Both the position numbers and the translations under genes were made by a program. Shown piece after piece: positions 26,582 to 34,834 of a DNA stretch of 64,000 bases. The DNA lies in contig NZ_CP034437.1 in the NCBI RefSeq assembly GCF_003952225.1, forward strand, positions 1,998,501-2,062,500. The letters run 5' to 3'. The number at the start of each line of letters is the position of its first letter. Position 1 is the first letter of the stretch. The notes beneath the pieces were generated by a model. That model saw only the letters and a program-made list of their open reading frames with translations, did no database searches and was not told the DNA's origin. Source of the DNA: Paenibacillus albus. Its GTDB lineage: Bacteria; Bacillota; Bacilli; Paenibacillales; Paenibacillaceae.

Positions 26582-27094
26582 ATGCAAAAGGTCTTTTTCA
26601 TCTCCGATCATCATTTTGGACATAAGCATATTATAGATTTCGAGTCGAGGCCTTTCGCAGCCGTCGACGAGATGAACGAGAAGATGATCGAGAGCTGGAA
26701 CGCGGTCGTCGGCAAGCAGGATAAAGTGTTTCACTTAGGTGATTTCTCGTTTCTGAATCAAGAGAAGACGAAGGCGATCGTGTCGCGTCTGAATGGCTAT
26801 AAGATTCTTATCCTCGGCAATCATGACAGAGGCCGTACACGGGCATGGTGGCTGGAGGCTGGCTTCGATGAAGTGAGCGAGCATCCGATTATCTACAAGG
26901 ATTTCTTCTTCCTCTCGCATGAGCCGATGTACATGAACAAGCATATGCCGTACGTGAACGTGCATGGACATATTCATTCGCAGAAATATGCAGGCAGCAG
27001 CTACTTCAATGTCAGCGTCGAACACTGGGACTACACCCCGATTACGTTCGAGCAGATCCGCGATGCTGTTGTTCCGAGTGAAGAGGGCGATTGA
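26582..27094 (+). CDS. metallophosphoesterase (calcineurin-like)
   Basis: A 170-residue phosphoesterase. The two-metal site motifs are all visible in order: FISDHHFGH, HLGDFSF, LGNHDRGR, LSHEPM and VHGHIHS. Such small members act on phosphodiesters or nucleotides. The frame extends to 26543, but ATG 26582 matches the start of the first strand (QKVFFISDHH) and has an AGAGGAG about ten bases upstream. It stands alone between the SMI1 gene and the diguanylate cyclase. Substrate unknown. Confidence 0.88.
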   Translation: MQKVFFISDHHFGHKHIIDFESRPFAAVDEMNEKMIESWNAVVGKQDKVFHLGDFSFLNQEKTKAIVSRLNGYKILILGNHDRGRTRAWWLEAGFDEVSEHPIIYKDFFFLSHEPMYMNKHMPYVNVHGHIHSQKYAGSSYFNVSVEHWDYTPITFEQIRDAVVPSEEGD

Positions 27095-27247
27095 TCCTGC
27101 GTTTTTGGCAGCAGTAAATGTACGGGACAGCTTGGATAAAATACTTTATACTGCTGAGAAAGACGATTAATTGGAGTCAGTCGCACATTATGGATCGCTT
27201 GTGACCAGGCAGCCAGGTTTCAACCGATAAGTGGAGTTGTTTGTATA

Positions 27248-28834
27248 GTGGGAACGCCTTATTCGGCGATATTAACGCTTATGGTGACAGCTGGCGTCAT
27301 TAATGTCATCATGGGCATTTACGTATTCTTTTACCGGGCCAAGCAGTCTATGTCCAAAACCTTCATCGCATTCACGCTTCTCTCGGCGGTTTATGTCTTT
27401 GGTTCTACGCTAGAGCTTTCATCGACCACTCTTGCAGAAGTGAAGCTCTGGATTAAGGTGGAGTATTTCGGGATGCCTTTTCTGCCACCGCTTAATTTGC
27501 TGCTTGTGATGTACTTCCTCGGTATGGACCGTTTACTGAAGCGTTCGATCCGGATTGCCATGTTCGTTCTTCCGGCCATTACACTCGTGCTTGTCCTGTC
27601 GAACGACATGCATGGGCTGTACTACCGCTCGATTGAGCTGAAGCAAGGGGCTTCTTTTATAAAAGCGAACCTAAACGCCGGGCCGTGGTACATTATCGCC
27701 GGTGCTTATACGTTCGGCTGTATGATCGGCGGCGTTACGCTGCTGCTCATCTATTGGAATCGCATGAAGTCGTCATACCGGCTTCAGCATATGACGATGC
27801 TTGTGGCGCTGCTGCTGCCGCTCGCCGGCGACTTCTTGTACCTGGGCAACCTGACACCGGATGGCATTGACCCGATTCCGTCGATTATGGCCGTCACCTC
27901 CGCACTTTATATGTGGGCGCTCGCTGGCAGAGGGATGTTGAACGTGGTGCCAATTGCCCGCGATAATCTGTTTGAGAGTATGAGTGATAGTGTTCTCGTG
28001 CTCGATCTAGAGAATCGGCTCGTCGATTATAATCCGGCAGCAGCTCTTGTTATGCCGGATTTGTCCGAGCATATACTGGGCAAACAGCTTGACGAGCTAT
28101 GGCAGCGCTATACCGATGAGCCGCTTGCGAATTTGGTGAACGGTCTTCAGGATGAGCGAGAAGTAATCTGGTCGGTCGGAGCGCGGTCTTATCATTACAG
28201 CGTGCGATCTTCGGTCGTCCGCAAGAGCGGGGCGAGCGGAGGGCAGGAAGTCGGCAAGCTGCTCATTCTTATCGATATTTCGGAGCAGGTCGAGCTCCAG
28301 AAGAAGCTGCATTCGCTAGCTTTCCACGATGGACTGACGGGGATCTACAATCGCAATCATTTCCTGCACTTAAGCGAGCAGCTTATTGCGCAGTCGGTAG
28401 AAAGCGATGGAGGATTCGCCGTACTGCTGTTTGATATCGATTATTTCAAACGAATAAACGATACGTATGGCCATGATGTCGGCGATCAGGCGCTGCTTCA
28501 CGTCGTCACCGTGTGCCGCCGCATGCTTCGTGATGGAGATGTGTTCGCTCGGTATGGCGGCGAGGAGTTCGTTGTCGCGCTGCCTGGCATGTCGCTGACG
28601 GAGGCGGGACAAGCTGCGGAGCGCATTCGCGCCGAGATTGCGTTTCACCCTATGTCGTTGCCGGCGGAGTCGATCGCGATTACAGCGAGCTTCGGCGTCG
28701 CTGCGGGAGACCGCCATGCCGATTACGAAGTGAAGCAGCTGCTCAAGCTTGCGGATCAGGCGTTGTATGATGCGAAGCACAGGGGCAGAAACCGGGTATC
28801 TATGGCGGATTATGCCGTTGCAGCAAGAGGCTGA
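27248..28834 (+). CDS. membrane diguanylate cyclase (7TM-PAS-GGDEF)
   Basis: A 528-residue signalling protein. Residues about 1-230 contain seven hydrophobic helices resembling the histidine-kinase 7TM sensor domain. Residues about 235-345 form a PAS-like domain (SMSDSVLVLDLENRLVDYNPAA). The C-terminal domain is an intact GGDEF domain with FDIDYFKRINDTYGHDVGD and RYGGEEF, so active c-di-GMP synthesis is expected. The start is a GTG with only a modest Shine-Dalgarno. A terminator overlaps the stop. c-di-GMP made here could in principle be read by the MerR-GGDEF fusion 2 kb upstream, but this is speculation. Confidence 0.9.
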   Translation: MGTPYSAILTLMVTAGVINVIMGIYVFFYRAKQSMSKTFIAFTLLSAVYVFGSTLELSSTTLAEVKLWIKVEYFGMPFLPPLNLLLVMYFLGMDRLLKRSIRIAMFVLPAITLVLVLSNDMHGLYYRSIELKQGASFIKANLNAGPWYIIAGAYTFGCMIGGVTLLLIYWNRMKSSYRLQHMTMLVALLLPLAGDFLYLGNLTPDGIDPIPSIMAVTSALYMWALAGRGMLNVVPIARDNLFESMSDSVLVLDLENRLVDYNPAAALVMPDLSEHILGKQLDELWQRYTDEPLANLVNGLQDEREVIWSVGARSYHYSVRSSVVRKSGASGGQEVGKLLILIDISEQVELQKKLHSLAFHDGLTGIYNRNHFLHLSEQLIAQSVESDGGFAVLLFDIDYFKRINDTYGHDVGDQALLHVVTVCRRMLRDGDVFARYGGEEFVVALPGMSLTEAGQAAERIRAEIAFHPMSLPAESIAITASFGVAAGDRHADYEVKQLLKLADQALYDAKHRGRNRVSMADYAVAARG

Positions 28835-28857
28835 TGAGGAATCATCGGCCTTTTTTT
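28829..28857 (+). terminator. terminator overlapping the diguanylate cyclase stop
   Basis: GGCTGATGA (28829-28837) pairs with TCATCGGCC (28842-28850) around GGAA, followed by seven T. The stem includes the TGA stop codon. Confidence 0.85.
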
Positions 28858-28884
28858 GTTGCTTATCAACCAAATTCTCCCTAA

Positions 28885-28989
28885 AATGAACGTATCCTAG
28901 AAGAGAGCGAGATCAATCCCTTGTTCGCAGGTGTGGCGAAGCGGATTATTGATGAAGTGCTTGTGGATTACCGGAGCAGCATGGGGTAG
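28885..28989 (+). pseudogene. short coding remnant without start codon, unidentified
   Basis: A 34-residue open stretch without any start codon (beginning just after a TAA and ending at TAG) has protein-like composition (INPLFAGVAKRIIDEVL and DYRSS). A clean terminator follows at 29002-29039, as if the 3' end of a lost gene were left with its own terminator. I do not recognise the family. It may be simple chance, but codon usage and the terminator favour a remnant. Confidence 0.4.
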
Positions 28990-29001
28990 AACATTTAGAT
29001 A

Positions 29002-29039
29002 TGGCGGTGCAGAGGCTGAGCTCTGTACCGCCAATTTTT
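29002..29039 (+). terminator. terminator after the 28885-28989 remnant
   Basis: TGGCGGTGCAGAG (29002-29014) pairs with CTCTGTACCGCCA (29021-29033), one G-U pair, followed by five T. Confidence 0.75.
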
Positions 29040-29095
29040 GTTTGGTGAGCTGCTGAGAGAACGCATACGCGCTCTCCCTCGCATCGTCGTCACGT

Positions 29096-29872
29096 TTACT
29101 CCCTGATTTGAAACTGCGGTGCTGAACGATTGAAATCTGGATTCTCCCCGCAAACCATAAGCCCCATGCCCCAGTCAAAATGAACATTTTCCGTCGGGAT
29201 GTCGCTTGCGTCCCGGTACTGGAACAAAACGTTGCGCCTTGTACGCTCGCTCCGGTTATTTTCTGAACCATGAATCGTCATATAGTTAAAGAACAACACA
29301 TCGCCTGCTTCAGCGAGGCAGCTGATGCCATCGGTAATCGGATACTCCTTATGATTGAGATAGTGAGTACCGACATGAGGCAGATCACCGCCAAGATGAG
29401 AGCCGGGAACAACGCGCAAGCAGCCGTTCTGCTCGTCTGCGTCATCCAAATGGACGCTCGCCGCAAGCATGGTGTCATTCAAGTGCGGGAAGTAGGGCTT
29501 ATCTTGGTGCATCGGGAAGGCAGCCCCGACAGCAGGAGGTTTCACGAGCATTTTGGAATGATGCAGCTGTACGTTAGGACCAATAATTCGGGAGAGTACG
29601 GCCGCCATGTTCGAATGAGTGGCCGCTTGGGTGAATGCCGCATCATGATAATGCACGTCGTGGAAACCTTTCAGTACAAGCTTCTTAAGCTCTTCCGGAG
29701 GCATGAAGTCCCCTTGCCAGGCTGCATTATTATCTGCTTTGGCTGCAGCTGCGCGTTTTATGATCCGTTCGACCCCTTCTCGCATTCGTTCTACTTCTTC
29801 CGAATTGAAGACGCCTTTGACTAATAAGTATCCCTGACTTTTGTAAAATTCTACATCTCTTTCTGTAATCAT
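29096..29872 (-). CDS. phytanoyl-CoA dioxygenase (PhyH) family protein
   Basis: A 258-residue Fe(II)/2-oxoglutarate-dependent oxygenase. The iron-binding HxD is in FPMHQDKPYF, the distal histidine in NYMTIHGSENNRS, and a 2-oxoglutarate-binding arginine candidate follows in RTRRNVLFQYR. PhyH proteins hydroxylate diverse small molecules including modified amino acids and secondary metabolites. ATG 29872 is chosen over the TTG at 29887 because GGAGG is eight bases before it. It stands alone, divergent from LysR. Substrate unknown. Confidence 0.88.
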   Translation of the reverse strand: MITERDVEFYKSQGYLLVKGVFNSEEVERMREGVERIIKRAAAAKADNNAAWQGDFMPPEELKKLVLKGFHDVHYHDAAFTQAATHSNMAAVLSRIIGPNVQLHHSKMLVKPPAVGAAFPMHQDKPYFPHLNDTMLAASVHLDDADEQNGCLRVVPGSHLGGDLPHVGTHYLNHKEYPITDGISCLAEAGDVLFFNYMTIHGSENNRSERTRRNVLFQYRDASDIPTENVHFDWGMGLMVCGENPDFNRSAPQFQIRE

Positions 29873-29989
29873 CGTTTTTGCCTCCAATGTGTGAGTGAGT
29901 TAGTAGCTCGTTAATACTAGTAATAATAATGATTTTAGCGCATTGGTGTATTTAGATCCGAAGGACTTCTTTTTGTACAATGAGGACAT

Positions 29990-30151
29990 AAGTGTTTTTC
30001 ATCTTCTGACAACGTTTTTTATTTAACGGGAGGATAGACAAGTAGAGTTGTTGGCTTTATGATACTTAATAATTGAATGGACAAATGAGGAGCGACTCTA
30101 GGCCACTATGAGCCCTTGATTCTTCTAAGTAGAATCGGGGGCTCTTTTTTT
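29990..30151 (+). ncRNA. candidate structured leader or small RNA before LysR
   Basis: The 333-base gap between PhyH and LysR contains no good coding frame but ends in a strong rho-independent terminator, 55 bases before the LysR start. Upstream, TAGAGT (near 30042) can pair with ACTCTA (near 30095) to enclose about 45 bases. No gene on this strand precedes the terminator, so it must end a short RNA or work as an attenuator for LysR. No T-box, S-box or other riboswitch core that I know is present. Boundaries at the 5' side are a guess. Confidence 0.4.
30110..30151 (+). terminator. strong terminator in front of the LysR gene
   Basis: A 14-bp stem (30110-30123 with 30131-30144, two G-U pairs) with loop TCTAAGT and seven T. 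It lies within the leader region of LysR and not after any gene on this strand. Confidence 0.85.
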
Positions 30152-30205
30152 CGAAGCAAGGTGCATCCGTTAGGATCTGCCAATAATATGTGAAGGGGGA
30201 TTCCA

Positions 30206-31147
30206 ATGACCTTGCAGCAATTGAAATATATTCTGACCATCGTTAGCTGCGGCTCCATAAGTGAAGCCGCAAAGAGGCTGTTTATTTCGCAGCCGAGCTT
30301 GTCGAGCGCGGTGAAAGAGATCGAGACGGAAGTCGGTATTGAGATTTTCCTTCGCTCGTCCAAGGGAATCGCACTATCAAGCGACGGGGCGGAGTTTTTA
30401 TCCTACGCGAGGCAAGTCGTGGAGCAAGCCGAGCTTCTCGAGCAGCGATACATGAATCGTAAGCCTTCGAAGAAGTTGTTCTCGATCTCAACGCAGCATT
30501 ACGCCTTCTCTGTGCAGGCTTTCGTTGGACTACTGAAGGAGCTAGACGTGGACGAGTATGAGTGTACGCTGCGTGAAACGCGCACCTATGAGATTATTGA
30601 AGACGTGCGGAATATGAAAAGTGAGCTCGGAATCATCTATATGAGCGAATTCAATCGAAAAGTGATTCAAAAGCTATTAAAGGACAACGAGCTTCGCTTT
30701 CATCCACTGTTCCAAGCGGAAGCGCACGTATTCATCAGTGAAGAGCACCCTCTTGCCTCCAAGTCGCTGCTCGACATCGAAGACTTGGATGACTACCCGT
30801 GCTTGGCCTTCGAGCAAGGCGAGTATAATTCCTTCTACTTTGCGGAGGAAATACTCAGTACGCGCACGTACAAGAAGAAAATACTGGTCAGTGACCGGGC
30901 CACGTTATTCAATCTGCTGATCGGACTTAATGGCTATACAATCAGCTCGGGCGTGCTGAATAAGGATCTGAACGGGGAGCAAATCAAATCCGTAAGGCTG
31001 CGTACGGATGAGAGCATACAGGTAGGTTACATCGTGAATCAGAAGGCGAGCTTGAGCCAATTGGCCGCTGCCTATGTGACGAAGCTCAAAACCGTCATTA
31101 CGGATTTCGGCTATCCGATCATAAACCAAGAGGATGGGCTCGACTGA
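30206..31147 (+). CDS. LysR-family transcriptional regulator, candidate metE regulator
   Basis: A 313-residue LysR protein. The N-terminal helix-turn-helix is clear (LQQLKYILTIVSCGSISEAAKRLFISQPSLSSAVKEIE), followed by the effector domain. AAGGGGG lies about six bases before the ATG. It converges with metE across a 14-bp terminator hairpin that contains its stop codon. A T-N11-A LysR box (33524-33538) is placed about 65 bases upstream of the likely metE start point, so metE is its probable target, perhaps with a methionine-pathway metabolite as co-inducer. A terminator in its own leader suggests attenuation. Confidence 0.85.
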   Translation: MTLQQLKYILTIVSCGSISEAAKRLFISQPSLSSAVKEIETEVGIEIFLRSSKGIALSSDGAEFLSYARQVVEQAELLEQRYMNRKPSKKLFSISTQHYAFSVQAFVGLLKELDVDEYECTLRETRTYEIIEDVRNMKSELGIIYMSEFNRKVIQKLLKDNELRFHPLFQAEAHVFISEEHPLASKSLLDIEDLDDYPCLAFEQGEYNSFYFAEEILSTRTYKKKILVSDRATLFNLLIGLNGYTISSGVLNKDLNGEQIKSVRLRTDESIQVGYIVNQKASLSQLAAAYVTKLKTVITDFGYPIINQEDGLD

Positions 31148-31159
31148 GCCCATCCTCTT
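31128..31159. terminator. convergent hairpin between LysR and metE
   Basis: A perfect 14-bp inverted repeat (31128-31141 with 31146-31159) around GACT. It includes the LysR stop codon and lies just before the metE stop on the other strand. T tails are poor on both sides. Confidence 0.65.
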
Positions 31160-31167
31160 GTACGTTA

Positions 31168-33438
31168 TTACAGCGTTGCTCTTACTTCTTTGGCTGCTTG
31201 GACAAGATTCTTCAAGCTAGCCCAGGTTTCAGTAACACCGCGAGTTTTAAGTCCGCAGTCCGGGTTAACCCATAGCTTGGAGACATCAATCTTGTTCAGC
31301 ATGCGGCCCAGCCCCTGTTTAAGCTCTTCGACACTTGGAATCCGCGGCGAATGGATGTCGTATACGCCTGGTCCGACTTCAGTACGGAAGCCGCACTCTT
31401 TGAGAACGTCGATGAGGGTTAGATCCGAACGCGACGCTTCAAACGTAATGACGTCGGCGTCCATCGCATCGATATCGCGAATGATGTCGCTGAACTGGCT
31501 GTAGCACATATGGGTATGAATTTGCGTTTCGGCTTTTACGCCGCTGTGTACGAGTCTGAAGGCAGGAATCGCCCAGCTCAAATATTCGCTTTGCCAGTCC
31601 GAGTGACGCAATGGGAGCTTCTCTCTTAATGCGGCTTCGTCGATCTGGATAATTTCGATGCCGTTGGCTTCGAGATCCAGCACTTCGTCGCGAATCGCAA
31701 GACCGATCTGAAGAGCGCTTTCCTTCAGGCTGATATCTTCGCGCGGGAACGACCAATTCAGAATCGTTACCGGACCTGTCAGCATGCCTTTGACCAGCTT
31801 GTCGGTACGGGTCTTCGCGAACGCTGAATATTCTACGGTCATCGGCTTGCTGCGACTAATGTCGCCCCATACGACCGGCGGTTTCACGCAGCGTGTACCA
31901 TAAGACTGCACCCAGGCGTTCTCCGTGAAAATAAAGCCATCCAAGCATTCGCCAAAGTACTCGACCATATCGTTGCGTTCGTATTCGCCGTGGACAATAA
32001 CGTCGATTCCGATTTCTTCTTGCTGCGCTATGCACTCCGCGATGCGGTCATAGTTGAACTGCTTGTACTGTTCCTCGGTGATGCTGCCCTTCTTAAAGGC
32101 TGCGCGGTTTGAGCGGACTTCAGCCGTTTGCGGGAACGAGCCGATCGTCGTCGTTGGCAGCAGCGGCAGATTGAATTTCTCTTTCTGAATCGTGGCACGC
32201 TCGGCGAAGTCAGGCAATCTCGTGAAGTCGGCATCCGTCAACTCAGCCACTCTCTTCTGTACCGAGTTGTCGTTCGCAAGGCGCGATGTACTGAACAGCT
32301 TCTCATTCTCCGTATAGAGCGCGGAGGCTTCGGGGTTGGCTTGCTCCAGGATCGATTTTAGATCCGCAAGCTCGCGCAACTTCTCTTCCGCGAATGCAAA
32401 ATATTGCTTGTTCGCCGCTGTCAGCTTCGTTTCGTGCTTCAGCGTATAAGGAACGTGAAGCAGCGAGCAGGAAGTGCCGATTACGACTTGGTTTGCATGC
32501 TGGCTGATTTCGCGAACAAGGGCAATCGTCTGTTTATAGTGGTTCTTCCAGATGTTCTTGCCGTTAAGCACGCCGGCGAACAGCACCTTGTCGCTTGCGA
32601 AGCCGTGCTTGTGCACGAGTTCCAAAGACTGCTTGCCTTCGACGAAGTCGATACCGATGCCGTCAAACGGAAGTGCTTGAAGAGACTGGTAGCAGTCGCG
32701 AACGTCTCCAAAATACGTTTGAACGACAACTTTCAAGCCGCCTTTGGCGGAGAGGATGCCGTCATAAAGCTCGTTGAAGAGCGCGATATCTTCCGCAGTC
32801 AAATCCGTTACCAATGCAGGCTCATCCAGTTGAAGCCATGCTGCGCCCAGCGTGTTCAATTGGTTCAGGACAGCCCTATACGCTTCGACAATTGCAGGAA
32901 CACAATCTTTGGCCTGCTTGGAGCCAGTGAATCTCGCCAGCTTAAGCAGGGTGAATGCGCCGATAAGCACAGGCTTGGTTACGATGCCGAGCTGCTTTGC
33001 TTCCGTAAATTCGTCGAACAGCTTCGAACCGGTCAAACGGATGCTGGTTGTATCGTCGATTTCTGGCACCATGTAGTGATAGTTCGTATTGAACCACTTT
33101 TTCATAGCTAGCGCTTTAACATCGCCTTTATCACCTTGATAGCCTCTCGCCATTGCGAAATAGGTCTCCAGCGGGCTTAGGCCGAGCGCTTGATATCTTT
33201 GCGGAACGATACCGAGCAGGCAAGCTGTGTCGAGCAGTCCATCGTAGAAGGAAAAATCGTTAGACGGAATGAAATCGACGCCGTTCTCCTGCTGAAGCTT
33301 CCAATTCGCTGATCTAAGCTGAGCTGCCGTTTGCTGCAGTTCTTCGATAGGAAGTGTACCTTTAAAGTATTTTTCGGATGCGAATTTAAGCTCTCTGAGC
33401 GCGCCGACACGTGGATAACCGATAGTGAATGTTTTCAA
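31168..33438 (-). CDS. metE: cobalamin-independent methionine synthase
   Basis: A 756-residue MetE, full family length. It transfers the methyl group of 5-methyltetrahydropteroyl-triglutamate to homocysteine in the cytosol. Zinc ligands are visible in the C-terminal half: THMCYSQF (His and Cys), FEASRSD (Glu) and NPDCGLKTRG (Cys). The N-terminal half starts with the conserved GYPRVGALRELK and contains WFNTNYHYMVPE. The start codon is TTG with AAGGAG about nine bases upstream. No S-box or T-box is present in its leader; a LysR-type site upstream suggests control by the convergent LysR gene. Confidence 0.97.
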   Translation of the reverse strand: MKTFTIGYPRVGALRELKFASEKYFKGTLPIEELQQTAAQLRSANWKLQQENGVDFIPSNDFSFYDGLLDTACLLGIVPQRYQALGLSPLETYFAMARGYQGDKGDVKALAMKKWFNTNYHYMVPEIDDTTSIRLTGSKLFDEFTEAKQLGIVTKPVLIGAFTLLKLARFTGSKQAKDCVPAIVEAYRAVLNQLNTLGAAWLQLDEPALVTDLTAEDIALFNELYDGILSAKGGLKVVVQTYFGDVRDCYQSLQALPFDGIGIDFVEGKQSLELVHKHGFASDKVLFAGVLNGKNIWKNHYKQTIALVREISQHANQVVIGTSCSLLHVPYTLKHETKLTAANKQYFAFAEEKLRELADLKSILEQANPEASALYTENEKLFSTSRLANDNSVQKRVAELTDADFTRLPDFAERATIQKEKFNLPLLPTTTIGSFPQTAEVRSNRAAFKKGSITEEQYKQFNYDRIAECIAQQEEIGIDVIVHGEYERNDMVEYFGECLDGFIFTENAWVQSYGTRCVKPPVVWGDISRSKPMTVEYSAFAKTRTDKLVKGMLTGPVTILNWSFPREDISLKESALQIGLAIRDEVLDLEANGIEIIQIDEAALREKLPLRHSDWQSEYLSWAIPAFRLVHSGVKAETQIHTHMCYSQFSDIIRDIDAMDADVITFEASRSDLTLIDVLKECGFRTEVGPGVYDIHSPRIPSVEELKQGLGRMLNKIDVSKLWVNPDCGLKTRGVTETWASLKNLVQAAKEVRATL

Positions 33439-33470
33439 TGGTAACAGCTCCTTAGGTGATTGTTGGTTTC

Positions 33471-33538
33471 ATTATAGAGTGTGGGAGCTGATATCAAGAA
33501 ACACATAAAAACTATATGAAGGTATAGCTTTTTGCTAT
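33471..33538 (-). promoter_or_regulatory. metE promoter with LysR-type binding site
   Basis: Leftward TATAAT (+ strand 33471-33476) with a TTGATA/TCTTGA element about 15-17 bases before it. ATAGC-N5-GCTAT (33524-33538) is a T-N11-A LysR box centred about 65 bases upstream of the expected start point; an overlapping CTATA-N6-TATAG (33512-33527) lies next to it. Confidence 0.6.
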
Positions 33539-33598
33539 GGACCAAAAAGTGCGTCAGCGTTCAATGGTACAACGACATAATGATCCCAAATTAGAACC

Positions 33599-33626
33599 AG
33601 AACCTTGATATATCAGGGTTCTTTTT
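33599..33626 (+). terminator. orphan terminator-like hairpin
   Basis: AGAACC..TGATA pairs with TATCA..GGTTCT (33599-33622) followed by five T on the + strand. No rightward gene lies upstream of it within this window, so its transcript is unknown; it could belong to a lost gene. Confidence 0.55.
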
Positions 33627-33637
33627 CATTTGGGGAG

Positions 33638-33670
33638 ATTTTCATGTCGTTTTTTTTACGACGTGAAAAT
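33638..33670. terminator. hairpin downstream of the second ger operon
   Basis: ATTTTCATGTCGT (33638-33650) pairs with ACGACGTGAAAAT (33658-33670), one mismatch, around seven T. It lies beyond the end of the leftward ger operon and probably stops it, although no U tail follows in that direction. Confidence 0.5.
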
Positions 33671-33730
33671 CCCGCTATTACGCACGAACGACAAAAAAAT
33701 CCCCCTAATTAGAGCTGATACGGTTTTACT

Positions 33731-34834
33731 TCATTCCATAATCCCGCTCTTGTCGATTGTCACTTTAAAGTTGGGCTCAATGTCCATTTCGGGGTAGATG
33801 GTGTCCCAGTTGACCGATTTCCAATAGCGGTTATGATGGGCTTTGATGACAAGCCCGATGCCTAAGGCATCGCAGCTAGCTTGCTGCAATTTCTTAATGA
33901 CTACTTTCGCTTCCTCGTTCAGCCGTTGCTCCAGCTCCGAACCAACTTTTTTCAGGAGTTCTTCATCGACATGCACCATATAAGGAATTTCCACAAGATC
34001 ACATGTGAAATTAGCGCTGAGGACGACTTTAGCAGAGCCATTACCTGTTTTAATGCTAATGCTGCGATTGTCGCGAGTCATAAACAGTGAAACATTCGCC
34101 TTCAAAGCATCAGCATGCACGGTGACGGTAAAGTAGTCGGGATTATGTTTAGAAAGCATGACGAAAACGATCGATTCCTTATCATTCAGTTCTCCGGTCA
34201 TCCGCTTGCCGTGCAAGAGTGCAAGTCCGGATAGCTTAGCCCGGTCGCTACCCTTTGGATTAATGATCGGAATCGCAGCTTCGATTCCGCGATTTGTGAT
34301 CAACGATGCAATGAGATACGGGGAGGCTTGTGGAATCAGACCGTTTTCTTCGCCGCTCTGAAGCAAATCATAGAGATACTCGCTGACCAATGAACGATCA
34401 GCGGCTTTCAACTTCAGCATATCGCCTGCGGATTCGTCTACGATAGCCATTTTCACATTGATTGGACTATGGGCTTCCCGATAGTAGGATTCCAGCGCAG
34501 GATAGAAGCCTTTCTCTGCAAATCGCTTATTGATCAGCATAACGCGTACTTTTCCGAAGTCCAGATCTTGAGAAACAGTCTTCTTCATTTCCATGTAAGC
34601 TTCATTGATGGTTCTTCCTTCAGCGCCTATGCTTGGCACAGCAAGCGAGGATTGGGACGGAATGGAAGATTTATTGGTCGGAATGGTAATCGTGAACCGA
34701 ATTTTGTTGTTCTCAAGCATGTCGAAGGCTTCGGCCTGCTCGATGCGGATCTCCTTCAATTCGCGTTGATCCCAACAGCCAGTCAGGCAAGGAAGGAGAA
34801 GAACAAGAAGCATGCTTCTAGCTTGCGACTTCAT
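33731..34834 (-). CDS. Ger(x)C-family spore germination lipoprotein (second operon)
   Basis: A 367-residue C subunit of a GerA-type germinant receptor. It begins with a basic residue cluster, a hydrophobic segment and the lipobox LTGCWDQRELKEI, the family's hallmark start, and ends in a domain with VNWDTIYPEMDIEPNFKVTI. The open frame extends to 34978, but ATG 34834 is clearly right: AAGGAGG is seven bases upstream and it overlaps the stop of the B gene by four bases (ATGA). It is the last gene of an intact A-B-C operon. The germinant is unknown. Confidence 0.92.
   Translation of the reverse strand: MKSQARSMLLVLLLPCLTGCWDQRELKEIRIEQAEAFDMLENNKIRFTITIPTNKSSIPSQSSLAVPSIGAEGRTINEAYMEMKKTVSQDLDFGKVRVMLINKRFAEKGFYPALESYYREAHSPINVKMAIVDESAGDMLKLKAADRSLVSEYLYDLLQSGEENGLIPQASPYLIASLITNRGIEAAIPIINPKGSDRAKLSGLALLHGKRMTGELNDKESIVFVMLSKHNPDYFTVTVHADALKANVSLFMTRDNRSISIKTGNGSAKVVLSANFTCDLVEIPYMVHVDEELLKKVGSELEQRLNEEAKVVIKKLQQASCDALGIGLVIKAHHNRYWKSVNWDTIYPEMDIEPNFKVTIDKSGIME

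Noticed and set aside
30000-30110. T-box or S-box riboswitch before LysR
   Set aside because: Neither the T-box core (GGTGG with ACCGCG) nor the S-box conserved segments are present; only an unspecified structured leader is reported.
33439-33540. SAM riboswitch in the metE leader
   Set aside because: The leader between the predicted promoter and start is only about 25-40 bases and has no S-box elements.
33545-33592. Short rightward frame reading VQWYNDIMIPN, reminiscent of a transposase end
   Set aside because: Only about 15 residues and no inverted repeats or target duplication; too little to call an insertion-sequence remnant.
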